Shown one piece after another: positions 22,684-34,989 of a stretch of DNA of 64,000 nt; position 1 is the first letter of the stretch, and each line of letters opens with the position of its first letter. The DNA is from Tretioscincus oriximinensis (taxonomy: Eukaryota > Chordata > Lepidosauria > Squamata > Gymnophthalmidae). A program made the translations under genes and the position numbers. The notes beneath the pieces are model-generated. The model worked only from the letters and a program-made list of their open reading frames with translations. It had not been told where the DNA came from and ran no database searches. The stretch spans positions 811,440 through 875,439 of the forward strand of contig JAJVDF010000361.1 in NCBI GenBank assembly GCA_022410635.1. Direction: 5' to 3'.

Positions 22684-24125
22684 GTGATCTAGAAATTTTT
22701 TTGCCCAGAAAGATTGTGTGAGACTCTCAGTGGCGAATGAACACTCTGACAAGTNAATACCATCTCAGAAAGTGGTTTATTGTAGATCTAGAGAGACTCT
22801 GAGTTGGGTCTGCAGTGATTGCCTGTTGCCAAGACAGCAAAATTATACAAATCTTTGGCCAATCACTGCATTCCCATTTCCCCACTTAAATTATTGAACA
22901 CAGATTGGTTATATTTGAACACTGGAGGTTTCCCTCCCAAACTCCCTGAAGTTCCAGAAGTTTCCCAAAAACGTACGAACAGTAAACCAGCAACCCACAA
23001 TGCTATATACATGTCATCGATTGTATTGCAGTAGGAGCAACTATATATTGTCATGCTGCATATATATGAATTAAAGGTTCAACTAGTTTTCTTTCCTTTT
23101 TTGATTACTAAAGAATATCTTGTGACTATTTTTTTTCAGTTTCTTATTTCAGGATTCTTTTTCTAGGTAAAGCTGCCATATATTTCTGGCAATGTTTTAG
23201 TTACTGTAAGAAGCCAAGAAACCCTCATGCTAAGGGTCCGTATTCACATATTGTTTTATTCTTTTGCTATTTTGGGAGCAAGTCAATTGTATAAAATAAT
23301 ACAATTAGGCACATAGGGAAAAATTGCAGTTAGTGAATCTCCTGATACATTTCTTTAAGACAGAGAATACTGCGGTTCCTGATATTTTGAAATTATAACT
23401 TTCTATTACAAGTGTAATAAAATTAATTCAAACAACTTGATTACAAGGTTATTATTATGCTAACAATGGCTGAAAGTGGTTGAAGTGGAACAGCCTGGCA
23501 CATTTGAACATTCCAGATCAAAGGTCCATTGAACTGAGACAACAAATTGAATCAGTTTCTTGAGCTGTTTCTGCATTTGCAAACTTGCAGCGTCACGCCC
23601 TAGAGTGTGACTTAATGAAATACAGATGAGGAGTGTCACTCCTGCTCCAACAATGAAAATTAATGTACCACTTGCTTGGCTGAGGAAACCAACCATTTAT
23701 TGGAGACATTTTTGCACTTTGGTCAAAGAGGAGTAGGATATTATTATTTTTTGCCTCAGCTAAGGAAAAGATACAATAGCAAGGGAAATGTTTAGTTCTA
23801 TGAACCAGCAGAATAAGCCTTTTGGAAATTCTTTCATATCATGGTGTAGCACAGAGTAGGTTTTTCAACCCCAGTAACCAAGTTAAAAAATATTTTTCTT
23901 TTAATTTCATTGTAGTTCTAGAGCCACAGACAAAAGCTCTTTCCTTCACTGATCCTAATTCCAGAATATATCCCAGAATAGAGACTTGTAATTTGTATTC
24001 TGATGCAGACTACTCAATCTGTACTAGCCTGTGCATTGTAAATTCTTACCCTAGGATATAATGCAGAAATCCCAGTAAGTAGGAGCCCAAGGCAGCATCT
24101 GTATAGTCCATTTTATCAGAACATA
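22684..24125. other. No recognisable feature
   Basis: AT-rich. A loose CCAGAATATATCCCAGAATA patch lies near 23961. No exon or clear repeat. Confidence 0.5.
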
Positions 24126-24318
24126 GACTGACTAGATGATCCTTGGAGGGTGTGTGTGTGAAAACCCGATTTGGGGTGCCTCCCAGTTTTTTCTGAGGAA
24201 AAAAAATCAATTTTTTTCCAATTTTTTTTCATCTTTTTTTTCCTCAAAAAAAAACCAGGAGCCACCCCAAAAAAAGGTTTTCAACCCACCCAGCCCAAAA
24301 GGGCTCATCTGGTCAGCC
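24126..24318. mobile_element. Hairpin MITE family H, copy 3
   Basis: Ends GACTGACTAGATGATCC and the complement of GGCTGACCAGATGAGCCC, flanked by TA. Diverged but with the same arm blocks (GGTGCCTCCCAGTTTTTTCT). Confidence 0.82.
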
Positions 24319-24836
24319 TACCAGAACAGTAAATGTGTTGGACATGGGATATATCCATGCTCTCAAATGCTTGAGAGGTTCACAGTTTCTCCTACACTAT
24401 GATCTCAGTATGTTTCTATTACTAGACCACTCCCAGCCAGGAGAAACCTATAAAATAGCCTTATTTTTACTACATCTGTGCAGGCAGATGTAAGGATGCT
24501 TTTATACCAGCTGCACTACCTTGCCTTGTTCCTAACCAGAACATTTCCTCCAGAATATATTTCTGTGGTATTCTTGTAGTTTATACCACAGAAATGCTGT
24601 ACATATGGATCTTAACAAGCTACCAGAACATTGTATTAATCAAGAAAGCTTTCAGTATTTAAATGAATTCTTGTTCATGTTTAGAACACCTNCACTACTG
24701 TTATTACCATGTACCCAAACCATGGACTGAAAATGAATATAGTGAAGAGAAGACGCAACCAACCATTCATAGCCTGACACTGTACCTCAAATGAAGCAGA
24801 ATAGATGGAAAGATCCTCCCCCTAGTCATTAACATA

Positions 24837-25040
24837 GGCTGACCAGATGACCCCTTTTGGGAGTGGGTGGGTTGAAAACCCGGTTTTGGGTTGCCTCCCA
24901 GTTTTTGCTGAGGAAAAACATTTTCAAAAAAAGATTTTTTTTTCAAAAAAAAATAAATTTTTTTTTTCCTCAGCAAAAACCGGGAGGCACCCCAAAACCA
25001 GGTATTCATGCCCCTCCCAAAAAGGGTCATCTGATCAGCC
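24837..25040. mobile_element. Hairpin MITE family H, copy 4
   Basis: Ends GGCTGACCAGATGACCCC and its near complement, with TA at both flanks. Arms of about 85 bp (AACCCGGTTTTGGGTTGCCT and complement) around an A/T loop. Lies only 518 bp from copy 3. Confidence 0.87.
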
Positions 25041-26283
25041 TACATTAACACTAATTTCTAAACATGAGCTTATTTGCTGAGCTTGTAATAAAAATCTCAA
25101 CATTTTATTTTTATCAGAATTCAGAGGAACTAATAAAGTAAGACGTGAAAGTCTGTGAGGAATTGACAGAGCAGAGGAAAAGATTCAGTGAAGGTTTGTC
25201 AATCGCCTTGCTAGAAACTAATGTCTAATTCTTACTTGGCTTTATTCTGGTCCAAAAAGTGGTTTAAGGGGCCCATTATCCATATGACATTCCAGGCTAA
25301 CATAGGCCATGCTACAATGGCATGTAGCCATCATGCCCCTTAAATAACTTTTTGGAACAAAGGAAGTACAAGACAAATAAGAACTAAGATGCTTGAAATT
25401 GTCTATTTTAGGAAAAGAAATAGAAACAGTAAAGGTCCTCTGTCCAACCCTATCATGTTCTTCAGTAGAGACCAAATTGCTTCATAGAATTAGCAACCCT
25501 CCCAACTCCTTCCAGCAAAACAGCAAAATTTGCCAAGGATATTTAAAGTAAGAGAAGGACACAGTGAAATAAATGATCACACATTGGGTCAAAATGATAT
25601 TGTTCCTGCCCCATAAACGCCAGGTCAGTCTGTTGCTGATTTTTTGAAAGGTTACTTATTTTTCTGCTTTTGCAATAGCCCATCAGACTAATTGTTTGAC
25701 AGAATTTTTCTGACTTCTGGGTCTCAGAAAGCATACATTTTTCAATTCTTTTTTTACATGCCACAGTGGAATTTCTCATGAGCAGCAGTTAATTGTAGAT
25801 TCGGTTTGCTGGCCTTTCATTTTTGAGGTTTATTTTCCCATGAGATTTTTCTGGAAAACAAAAATCACCTCTTGACACCGAAAACAAAAATAAAAAATAT
25901 TTGTATAGAATTGTGATTCCATTATTTCCTTGAATATTATCACAATCTTCATTCAACTTAGCAATTTTTTTGGAAAAACACACAAAACCAGAAACATTAG
26001 AGTGTGAAGGTTATGATAAACTTGAATAGGATGAATTTCTGTTAAGTAGAAATAATTGTATTTATTTATGGACCTATCCTGGTCTATACCGAAAAGTCTC
26101 AGGACAGATAACAATAAAAAAGGAGTACAAAATAAACATATAAAAATATGTCTGAAAGTATGGAAAGGAAAACGTGCTAAATTTATGAAATGTTTCAGCA
26201 GCCTCCCCCACAAAAGGAATCTACTATTCATGAGTAAGGATATGAGCTTAAGTAACAAGCAAATGTTGTACAATTGGAGCATC
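25041..26283. other. No recognisable feature
   Basis: AT-rich. The open frames here are short and without motifs. Confidence 0.5.
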
Positions 26284-26402
26284 TGAAGAAGTAGACGTGT
26301 CTATGAAAGCTTATGTCACCCACTTTTCTCAAGTTAGTCTCAAAGTGCTGCAAGCTCCTTTGCTGGACTTTCTACTAGACTAACACAGCTATTTCTCTGA
26401 AA
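26284..26402. repeat. Fold-back repeat family S, single arm
   Basis: One arm only: GAAGAAGTAGACGTGTCTAT, GAAAGCTTATG, ACCCACTTTTCTCAAGTTAG, then CTAACACAGCTATTTCTCTG. It is followed 160 bp later by an inverted full copy. Confidence 0.75.
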
Positions 26403-26562
26403 TTGACTAGAATGTAGCATAAGACATTGTGTGGGAGGAGGAAGGCAGGGAGACAATGGAGGAGGATAATATTTACTTACATTGAACCCAACTGGAAACA
26501 CCACAGCAGATAGTCTCTGGTTCCCTTTCTGTCTTCCCCTGCCCATTCCATAGGTAGCCAAT

Positions 26563-26756
26563 TTCAGAGAAACAGCCATGTTAGTCTAGTAGAAAGTCCA
26601 GCAAAGGAGCTAGTAGCACTTTGAAACTAATTTGAGAAAAGTGGGTGGCATAAGCTTTCATAGACACGTCTGAAGAAGTAGACATGTCTACAAAAGCTTA
26701 TGCCACCCACTTTTCTCAAGTTAGTCTCAAAATGCTACTAGCTCCTTTGCTGGACA
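26563..26756. repeat. Fold-back repeat family S, copy 3
   Basis: Left end TTCAGAGAAACAGCCATGTT, then the AGCAAAGGAGCTAGTAGCAC arm, a loop with GTCTGAAGAAGTAGACATGT, and the full complementary arm. This gives a hairpin of about 75-bp arms. Confidence 0.8.
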
Positions 26757-28129
26757 TTCCATAGGTGTCAGTTTTGTCAAATACTTTTTTGGGGGGCAGT
26801 CTAAATTTATTTTGACGATTTCAGATTCATCATGATATTTTATTTATTAAAAGGCTGAGTGAGTTGAACAGACAGCTGATAATCTGCTGTGCGCAAAGCA
26901 GAACTTTCGGAGGCATTGATGAAATGAAGAACTACTAAAGATGCATGAACATTGGTCTGGATGGTATGATTATTCTCGTGTATAGGAATTCTACCTGAAA
27001 TTATGTGTGCTACTACATGCACTTCTGATTCAGTGAGAGGCTTGACTTTATGTTACCATCCTGTGGAGCAAAATGCAGTTTGAGATAATCCAAGTGAAAC
27101 TGTGCTTTCTGCTCTGCTCTTGTGGATTTGTTCTGCAAGTAATAATAATAAGCATAAAAGATTATAGGGTTGTCATTCAGTGAAAATACATATTTAATAG
27201 AAAAAGCCATGAGCAAATTCATTCACAAAATAAGGCTAAAATATAGACCTTTCCTCACTACTAAAGACTAAACCACCTCTAGGACTGCCTCTTCTGTATT
27301 TTGTTGCAGATGCAGTACAATTGTCCCATCAAAGACTCCTGTGAGTATGGATTGGGGTTCACTGAGTGGTGAAAATGTTCTAAATGAGAACATGAGGCAC
27401 ATGTCACATTTGCATGCCCCTAGACCCTTCAATAGAGCAGTACCTGGCAAGTGCAAAGAGACATTTATACTATGATTCCTGCCATGATTTTTTAAGCTAC
27501 AAGTGATTAATGCTTCATAAAGATATTTCTAGTGGGACAGTATTGGTTAGTCAGTCCCTGGGAAAGCAGTCTTTATAGCTGCATGTGGAGCTGTATCAGC
27601 TCAATGCAAATCTTGTTGTGGTATGGAAGCAGTAAAGGCTTGCTACCCCATCTGGAATTCTGCTCTTCGTGTGATGTATAAAGATGTTGGCAATATGAAG
27701 AGAGAGAAAATATGCATATGAACATATTTCCACGCAAAACAATTTTAGCACATTTAAATGCAGTGCCAAGGAAGGCCAATTCCAGTTACATGAGTCAATG
27801 AAAGATGTTCATGGGTAAGTGTCCCTTCTGGCCCATCAAATGAAAAGACAAAGGTATTCACAGACACCTATAAAATATAGGTGGGAAGATGGGGGAAGAA
27901 GACGCCATATGAGCAATACGGTTCACAAAAAAACCTATCAGATTTATTTGTCAAAGTTATTCATAGACTTTGGTACATTAAGGCTACAGACGCATTTCCC
28001 CTTAGCACACACACAACTCTGAATCCAAAGTCCACCATTCTCATTCTGTTAACATTAGATCTGAAGTGCTTCCGCATTGCTCAAAACACACACAACAGAT
28101 TTCTGACATGCAGTAGGTGGTAAATTTCA
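26757..28129. other. No recognisable feature
   Basis: AT-rich sequence, no exon or repeat recognised. Confidence 0.5.
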
Positions 28130-28720
28130 GTCATCGCTGCTCGATTTGGTTATCCGATTTACTTGTACTCCAACAACACTCAGGGGGCAGCAGCAGCTCC
28201 TGGCAGGCAGCTGCTAAGAAAGCAGGGCAGAAGGGTGCAACGTGTGGCCTCTTTCCCCAGCATAGCTCTGCATCTTGGGAGAAAGAGAGGGAAGGGGCGT
28301 AGAGATGGGTGACCAGCTGATGCTTGCCTCTGTCCATCTCCCCTCAGATGCTCGATAGCGATCAGTCACTGTGGGAAGGATGGAAGGGTGGGTGGAAAGG
28401 AAGGAAGGGAAGGAAAGAAAGGAGGGAAGACAGAGATGGAGGGAGGAGGAGGAGGAGGAGGGAGAAGAGATTAAAGTTGACCAAGGATGACCATCACCAC
28501 CACCACTCCCTGATCCCGGCTGCCACCCTTGCTTCCTACTCAGGCGCAAATTCATTTTCATCCTCAAACTGTAAAGAGCGGAACAAGCGAGGGGCCCTCT
28601 AGCTTGACATTCCCTCAGCTGCTTGCTCGCTCCCCTCCCTTACCAGAAAAACAGGTTCTTCAGCAGGCTTCCTGTGGGACAGATTTGAGCACTCGCTACT
28701 GTGCTCAAATCTAAAATGGA
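28130..28720. promoter_or_regulatory. GC-rich block, candidate intronic regulatory region
   Basis: Clearly richer in G+C and in CpG than its surroundings (for example GGGGGCAGCAGCAGCTCC near 28181 and GGAACAAGCGAGGGGCCCTC near 28580). It includes a GGAA/GGAG purine tract at 28375-28465, a CAC run near 28495, and no recognised repeat family. It may be an enhancer, an alternative start region or a decayed GC-rich insertion. The evidence is composition only. Confidence 0.35.
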
Positions 28721-29502
28721 GACTGAAACCTGGAGTGGATGCTAAGATAGGTTTGGCTGCATTTTTAGCCTTCACTTTGTTTTCAATTTGGTACTCTCAA
28801 TTCCGTTTTGAAAGGTCTATTGCGAATAAAGCCTAAGAGCATCAGATGTATAAGTGTTATGTTTATTTACTTGAAATGGGAATCCTGAGCTCAACAACAG
28901 AGGTGCTAATTTTGGTACAAAAGGGAAAAAGTTAAGAGTGGGGTTTAAAAAAAATCTTCTGTGTGAACATGAAAGAAGGAGTTGTCTCCATCTTCAGTTC
29001 TCCTCAACTGCAGTATGAAGGAAAGACACTGAAGTGACCTCCTGAATGAACTGAAAGATGATAAAGACAGCAAGGATAATTAATACCTAATAATTTATCA
29101 AAATGCGTGCTCAAAGTATCCAAGAGGCACATAAAGTAGTTTCTCTACTGATTTTCATATTCCTTCCGATAGTGAAACACTGGAAAATTCTAACTGAATA
29201 TTTATGACTATGTCAGAACAGAAAGCACAGTCACAAATGTTTGAAGGAAAGAAATGAGAGATTTTAATTTTCCAAGAAGAAGGGTAAATCTGCACTGGCT
29301 GGCTTACAGGATCAGCAAATGTACTATGAGTCTCTTTTCTGTATAGTAGCTCTGTAAGGGAGGACATAGTACGTTAATCATTGCAGACCTTGGTGATACT
29401 TTACTTTTAAACCTTCCGTAGTCCCGAAGAATTAGCGTAATCCGCCTTTTATGACCATGGCCTAAGAACATACTGAAAATCAACTTTATTATTTATATAG
29501 TA

Positions 29503-29829
29503 GCAGGCACAGATAGCTCAGTCGCTTAGGAATTCGTCTCTCATCTGGGAGATGGGGTTTCAAAACCATGTGTCAGACATGGGGAGGGGTGAGCACCTTC
29601 CACTAGCCTGTAGCTCTAGCCAACCCAGCTATTCAAAAGCAAGAATTGCAAGAAATTGCAACTGACTGCAAGTAGATACATGGGAACCACCAGAGTCTGA
29701 TGGGGAAGATAGAATATGAGCCTTCGGGAAAAATACGCTTGTAAGATGCTTTGAGTCCCTTTGAAAGGTGAGAAAAAGCGGGGTATAAGAACCCAGTTCT
29801 TCTTCTTCCTTCTTCCTTCTTCCTTCTTC

Positions 29830-29864
<35 letters not shown>
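29503..29864 (+). mobile_element. SINE-B copy, near full length, expanded tail
   Basis: GCAGGCACAGATAGCTCAGT head, complete body, then a tail grown into about 65 bp of CTT/CCTTCTT repeats (29800-29864). Confidence 0.88.
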
Positions 29865-30859
29865 ATATGAAGAAATATATGTGCATGACAGAAATACTTC
29901 CAAATGAAAACATGCCCAAAAGCCCCCCAAAGTCATTGTATCCACAACCTGTTCTGAAGAACATGTGAACTGAATATACGAAAAACACTCCAGGACTCTT
30001 CTCAAAACAAATAATCAGAAGTATATTCCAATCCAAATGTTTTCCTACATGTTATGGAAATGATTTGCTATTTAAACAGGATGATTTCAGCAGGCCCTAG
30101 TGCCATTATATATCTACTGGTATACTGATGAAACATCACCAGCCTCCATTTTTCTCTTTTCTTCTCTCCGTCTGTTAAACTACAAGTCTTCATTTTATGA
30201 TATTGTTGTACTTCTGCTCCATTTAAAGTCATTGTTTGTTGCTGGCACTAGGCATTTTACAGAGATGCATTTAAATAAGAAGATTAATGAAATATTGCTA
30301 AAACAGGCCCAAAGGAAACAGGAGTAAGTAAAATTGAATTTAGCATCTCTCAGCATTGCAAGTTGGGAAGCTAGGAGAGAGTCATACGATATAAAGAAGA
30401 GCAAAGCTCTGAATTAAATGAAAGAACCTTATGTGTGACAGCAATTATTTCCCAAACACTCAAATGACCCCTATTGGGAAATGTTCTCTACAGGTGCAGA
30501 CTCTTTCCTTCTTCTGTGTTCACTGAAATTGTTCACTGTTAGAACACCCCTGCTGTGACACATATCCAACTACCATTACAAGTCATATTACAGTATCAAA
30601 TGATTACTATTATAAGTCTTAATCCAAAGAGTAATGTTAAAAGTTTTGCATCTACATTTCTGGTGATGTAACTGCAAGCTGAGGCTGCGGGGATCAGATG
30701 TCCTGACTCACACAGCATGACAAAGTGCTCTGGATCTGTATGGCAGGCGCACACACCCAGCATTAAGGTTCATTTGAGTGCTTGAGAAGCAGAGTGGCAG
30801 CGAGTTTCTGTGACAGTGGTGTAATGAAATGACTTAATTGGAGCGAGGCTCCTTTAAAT
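29865..30859. other. No recognisable feature
   Basis: AT-rich intronic sequence, no exon or repeat recognised. Confidence 0.5.
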
Positions 30860-31330
30860 TTTCCAAGCCTAACATCTCTTAGGGGTGGGGCTTGGGATAT
30901 AAAAGGGGGAGGNGCGAGGGGGAGAGAGAGATTGAGGTGGATTTGTTGAAGAAGAGGGAGAGAGTAATATTGATGGTTGCATTGTAGGTTGAATTGTCTT
31001 TGAGATTGTTTGAGCTTGTGGCCAAACAACTGAAATAAAAGTGGTTCTCTGCGGGTATGTGAAAATAAAAGACTTACCAAAGAGGGAAGCATAGCAGCTG
31101 GGGGAGTGGGGGATATAAAAGGAAAGATGAGGGACTTTGAATGTGGGCAAGCAAGAGGGAAGCTTAGCCAGAGACATTAAAGGCTCAGGACCTTTTCCCT
31201 ACCCAGGGTGGCTAAAGTGTATCTTTGGTTTCTTTATGTTTGAGTTGCCTGTGACTTTGATATAATAAAGCTTTTGTTTTGATGGTTTAAAACAGAGAAG
31301 ACTTTATTATTTGGGTATACAAAGCAAAGG
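30860..31330 (+). mobile_element. LTR-like segment (possible solo LTR)
   Basis: Two TATA-like boxes in similar settings (GGGATATAAAAGGGGGAGG near 30895 and GGGGGATATAAAAGG near 31109) are followed by AATAAA at 31263 and a T-rich end. The GC content is above that of the flanks and there are purine-rich repeats in between. The order promoter, then polyadenylation signal, fits an LTR. I could not establish TG..CA ends, a target duplication or internal retroviral sequence, so the call is tentative. Confidence 0.35.
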
Positions 31331-31618
31331 GGCTCATTCTGGCATGATTTTCACTCCTTAATATTAATTTCTTCCTGAGGGAAGTGGTGGCAGCCTACCT
31401 GAGGGATAAACCCTATCTGTTCATTTTATTTATCCCATCTTTCCTATCCTATCTACATACAAGCTAATAAAATCCAAATGCCTTGTTCAAAAGAAAAGAC
31501 CATCTACCAATATTAATAAGGAGGGACTGTGTTACCAAAACTATATTGAAGAAATAAACATAGAACAGTACATACACAGTCTTAGCCCTCGCTCGGTTTC
31601 GTTACAAGTGGCTCTACT

Positions 31619-31875
31619 TTTATTTATTTATTTGTCCTTATATTCCCATGCTATATCCGAAGGTCTCAGGGCAGCCAACCGTAGGGTGGCGCATGCAGCT
31701 TTTGTTGCTTTCTCCACAACAGACACCCTGTGAAGGATGTGGGGCTGAGAGAGTTGTAAACAACCGTGACTGGCCCCAGGTCACCCAGCTGGCTTTCATG
31801 GAGGAGTGGGGAATCGAACCAGGTGACTACCAGATAAAAGTCCAATACTCTAATCACTACACCAAACTAGCTCTC
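31619..31875 (-). mobile_element. SINE-A copy
   Basis: Minus-strand copy: GAGAGCTAGTTTGGTGTAGT head, B-box GGTTCGATTCC, CAGCTGGGTGACC body, and a TATTTATTTATT (AAAT-repeat) tail. The head resembles the Sauria SINE tRNA part. Confidence 0.88.
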
Positions 31876-32211
31876 ATTAAGACATATAACACTCCTTCAT
31901 GACCTCCAGCTAGCAACATTCCAGCAGTGGTAGGCTAATATTTAAAGAAAAGCACTACTTCAACAAGGATATTTTCAGTACCTTGGAAGAAGGTACGCTG
32001 GTAATGCTTCCCATCCATCAACTAGCCCCTGCCATTGGCCCTTTCTGCACTGGGGCCTATTCATGTTGCATGTCAGAATAGGAACCTGTAATTCAGATCC
32101 TAGTGCAGAATATGGAAAAATCCTAGGATGCACATTCCGTAGCCTACATCAGCATGTGGATGGCAGGTTCAAGATATATAACCCAAAACAATGCCCCGTG
32201 AAGAAAAGCCC

Positions 32212-32452
32212 TTTTATTTATTTATTTGTATTTATATCCCACCCTATACCCGAAGGTCTCAGGGTGGCCAACCATAGGGTGGCGCNCATAGCTTTTGTTG
32301 CTTCCTCCACAACAGACACCCTGTGGAGTAGGTGGGGCTGAGAGAGTTCTAAAGAACTGTGACTGGCCCAAGGTCACTCAGCTGGCTTCATGGAGGAGTG
32401 GGACTACCAGATAAGACTCCTACATTCTAACCACTACACCAAACTGGCTCTC
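32212..32452 (-). mobile_element. SINE-A copy with B-box deletion
   Basis: Same family; about 17 bp around the B-box are missing between GAGGAGTGGG and ACTACCAGATAAG. Its head end forms the last few codons of the open frame to the right. Confidence 0.87.
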
Positions 32453-32462
32453 CTTTCTGCAG

Positions 32463-32934
32463 TAAGAACTACAGCATCCTCATATTCTAATATTTGTACT
32501 GACATTGAGAGATGATCTTCTAGATCACTTTGAGGAAAGCAGGAATCTGCAAATGCGTAGTATGCAGGCTTTTTAAAGGACCTGTAGGGTATGGGTTGTG
32601 CAAAGCTTGCTAAAGCACCATATTCTTTAGAAACTTCAAGCAATGTGCATTTCACAGCAGGAATACCCTCCCCCAGTGTAAAAAGATCCCACTCACAGTG
32701 AAAAACATGAATGCTTTCCATAATCTGGCAAGTATTTCTTACAAGCACGAGGTGCTGCCTTTCTAAAAAAAGGACAGCCAACACTCTCTTCAAGCAGCCA
32801 ACACCAAAATATCTGCTGCACTTCCTAAAGAGAAACAGAAAAATGGAGCAAAGTGGTGTAGCCAAGTTCCCCCCCCCCCACCCTCTCTCCCAGGAAATGT
32901 AGTGGATGAACAGCAAAATGCCAGCTCCAAACAT
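32463..32934 (-). other. Unidentified open frame next to a SINE
   Basis: A stop-free minus-strand frame of about 156 codons before it enters the SINE-A head at 32452, which supplies the stop. It is rich in hydrophobic and acidic residues, with segments such as VHFCEWDLF-like and KKPAYYAFADSCFPQ, but I recognise no family. A frame of this length is close to what chance gives in 64 kb of both strands. If real it is most likely a relic of a transposon protein or a retrocopy cut by the SINE. Confidence 0.2.
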
Positions 32935-33299
32935 GTAAACAAGTCAGATTTGATTATCTTTGAGTGAGTTCCTGTAGGATTCATTTTGTTTCTCTGTTTG
33001 ATTTGCATGACTGATAAATGAAGGAACTGTGCCATGTTTGGGTACGCGACAGTAGAAATATACATATATGATTGCTTTAGTTCTATATATTTGCATATAG
33101 GTTGTCAATTATCAAGTTATATGAGGGTCATCACAACATGACACTTTCCCTTGTTTTCTCTGGAATTTAAATCAGTTTCCAACAGGGATGGAGACGTTAT
33201 CAGATTTGCTAAATCTAGTTCTGTATAGGGTTAGCTTTGTTTTGCTGACAATGGGTGCATCCAGACAGCTGCCTTTTGTAGCACTTTTTTCTGTATATA

Positions 33300-33560
33300 T
33301 TTATTATTTTATTTATTTATTTGCACTTATATCCCGCACTAAACCTGAAGGTCTCAGGGCAGCCTACCATAGGGTGGTGCACATAGCTTTTGTTGCTTTC
33401 TCCACAACAGACACTCTGTGGAGTAGGTAGGGCTGAGAGAGTTCAAATAACTGTGACTGNCCCAAGATCACCCAGCTGGCTTTCATGAAGGAGTGGGGAA
33501 TCAAACCGGGAGGCTACCAGATAAGAGTCCCACACTCTAACCACTACACCAAACTGCCTG
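33300..33560 (-). mobile_element. SINE-A copy
   Basis: Minus-strand copy with AAAT-type tail, complete body and a B-box changed to GGTTTGATTCC. Confidence 0.88.
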
Positions 33561-34112
33561 TCTAGCATTTTAAAGAATCTACGGACTGTCCACAAGCATC
33601 TTTGCTCCGTATGAATTTGCCTACATGTCCCATGAAGCTCTGTTGCAAATCCTATCTTGCAAATGGTTGATCTGTATTTCTTCTGTCATGGACTCCTGGC
33701 TCCCCATGTAGTTGGAAAGGTGAATGTACAGGGAAAATTTATCTTTAAATTCACCCAGGTTTGTGAGGCTGCAAGTGGAGATTTACTCACCAACACTGCT
33801 TTCTTTCATATGTAAATTCAACAGGAATGCAAAGAATTTGCTGGAGCCCTAAAACCTCAACTCTTGCCTGCAGGGCAAAGGATCACAAAGCAGGGCTACC
33901 AGCAGTTCTTTCTGGCAATGTCCACATGGTGCCATCATAGCATAAGAGTTGGACATTGTGCTAAGGAAGCTGCATAAAAGGACTAGTTAGAAAAAGTGCA
34001 TTACAGCCCTTTCTAGCATTACTACAGCTGGATCCTTGCAATTACATGTGGCCAGTCCTCCATATTATGTAGTATGAGGGAAATCTTTTGACTGACACAG
34101 GCTACTCTTGCA
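33561..34112. other. No recognisable feature
   Basis: No exon or repeat recognised. Confidence 0.5.
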
Positions 34113-34525
34113 CCCTCGTCTGGGAGATCGAATTTCGAAGCCCTGTGTTGGACGTAGGGAGGGGTGAGCACCTTCCACTAGCCTGCAGCTCTAGCCAACC
34201 AAGCTATTCGAAAGCATGAATTGCAATAAATTGCAACTAATTGTAAGTAGATACATGGGAACCACCATAGCCAGGTGGGGAAGATAGAATGTGAGCCTCT
34301 GAGCAAAATACCCTTGTAAGCCGCTTTGAGTCTCTTTGAAAAGGTGAGAAACGTGGGCTATAAGAACCAAGTTCTTCTTTTTCGTCTTCTTCGTCTTCTT
34401 CGTCTTCTTCCTCTTCTTCGTCTTCTTCATCTTCTTCGTCGTCTTCGTCATCGTCATCTTCTTCGTCTTCGTCTTCGCCTTCGTCTTCGTCTTCTTCTTC
34501 GTCGTCTTCTTCTTCTTCTTCTTCT
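34113..34525 (+). mobile_element. SINE-B copy with TTC/GTC repeat tail
   Basis: Head truncated (starts CCTCGTCTGGGAGATCG), body complete, and a tail expanded to about 150 bp of TTCTTCGTC triplets (34373-34525). The Asp/Glu-rich minus-strand open frame across it is an artefact of the repeat. Confidence 0.88.
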
Positions 34526-34989
34526 GAGCACATGTGCAAAATGACTGTGCACAAATGTGATGGGTTTCATCATAATGGAGGTCCAGTTAAGTGGTACAAT
34601 CTCATGATGTCTTCATGCACGGAAAAGTTTGCATCTAGGAGAGAAGAGCACTGAAATCCTTCTAAGCACCTTCAATTTTCTTAGGTGAGACAAGCGTTCG
34701 GAAGAGCATTGTGACAGATTCTGCTTTAATCTTTGTAATTACTTTGACTATGGAAACCATAAAAGAAGAATAATTTATTTATTGAATTCGTTTTTATATA
34801 GTTAACCAAAAAACTAAAACCTTCACAAATAAAGATGGGGCTAATTTAAAGCTAACAATTATGGATTTTTTTTGTATTAAAAATGTCCCAATATAGCCCC
34901 TAAATAGTTTAACTTTATGACAGACTTTACCTGGTTGTTACATTTGTCTACTACTATTGGAGTTCCTTGATCCAAATGCAAAGACAGTT

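Noticed and set aside
34237..34554. Asp/Glu-rich minus-strand open frame
   Set aside because: Entirely the expanded tail and body of a SINE-B copy read on the other strand.
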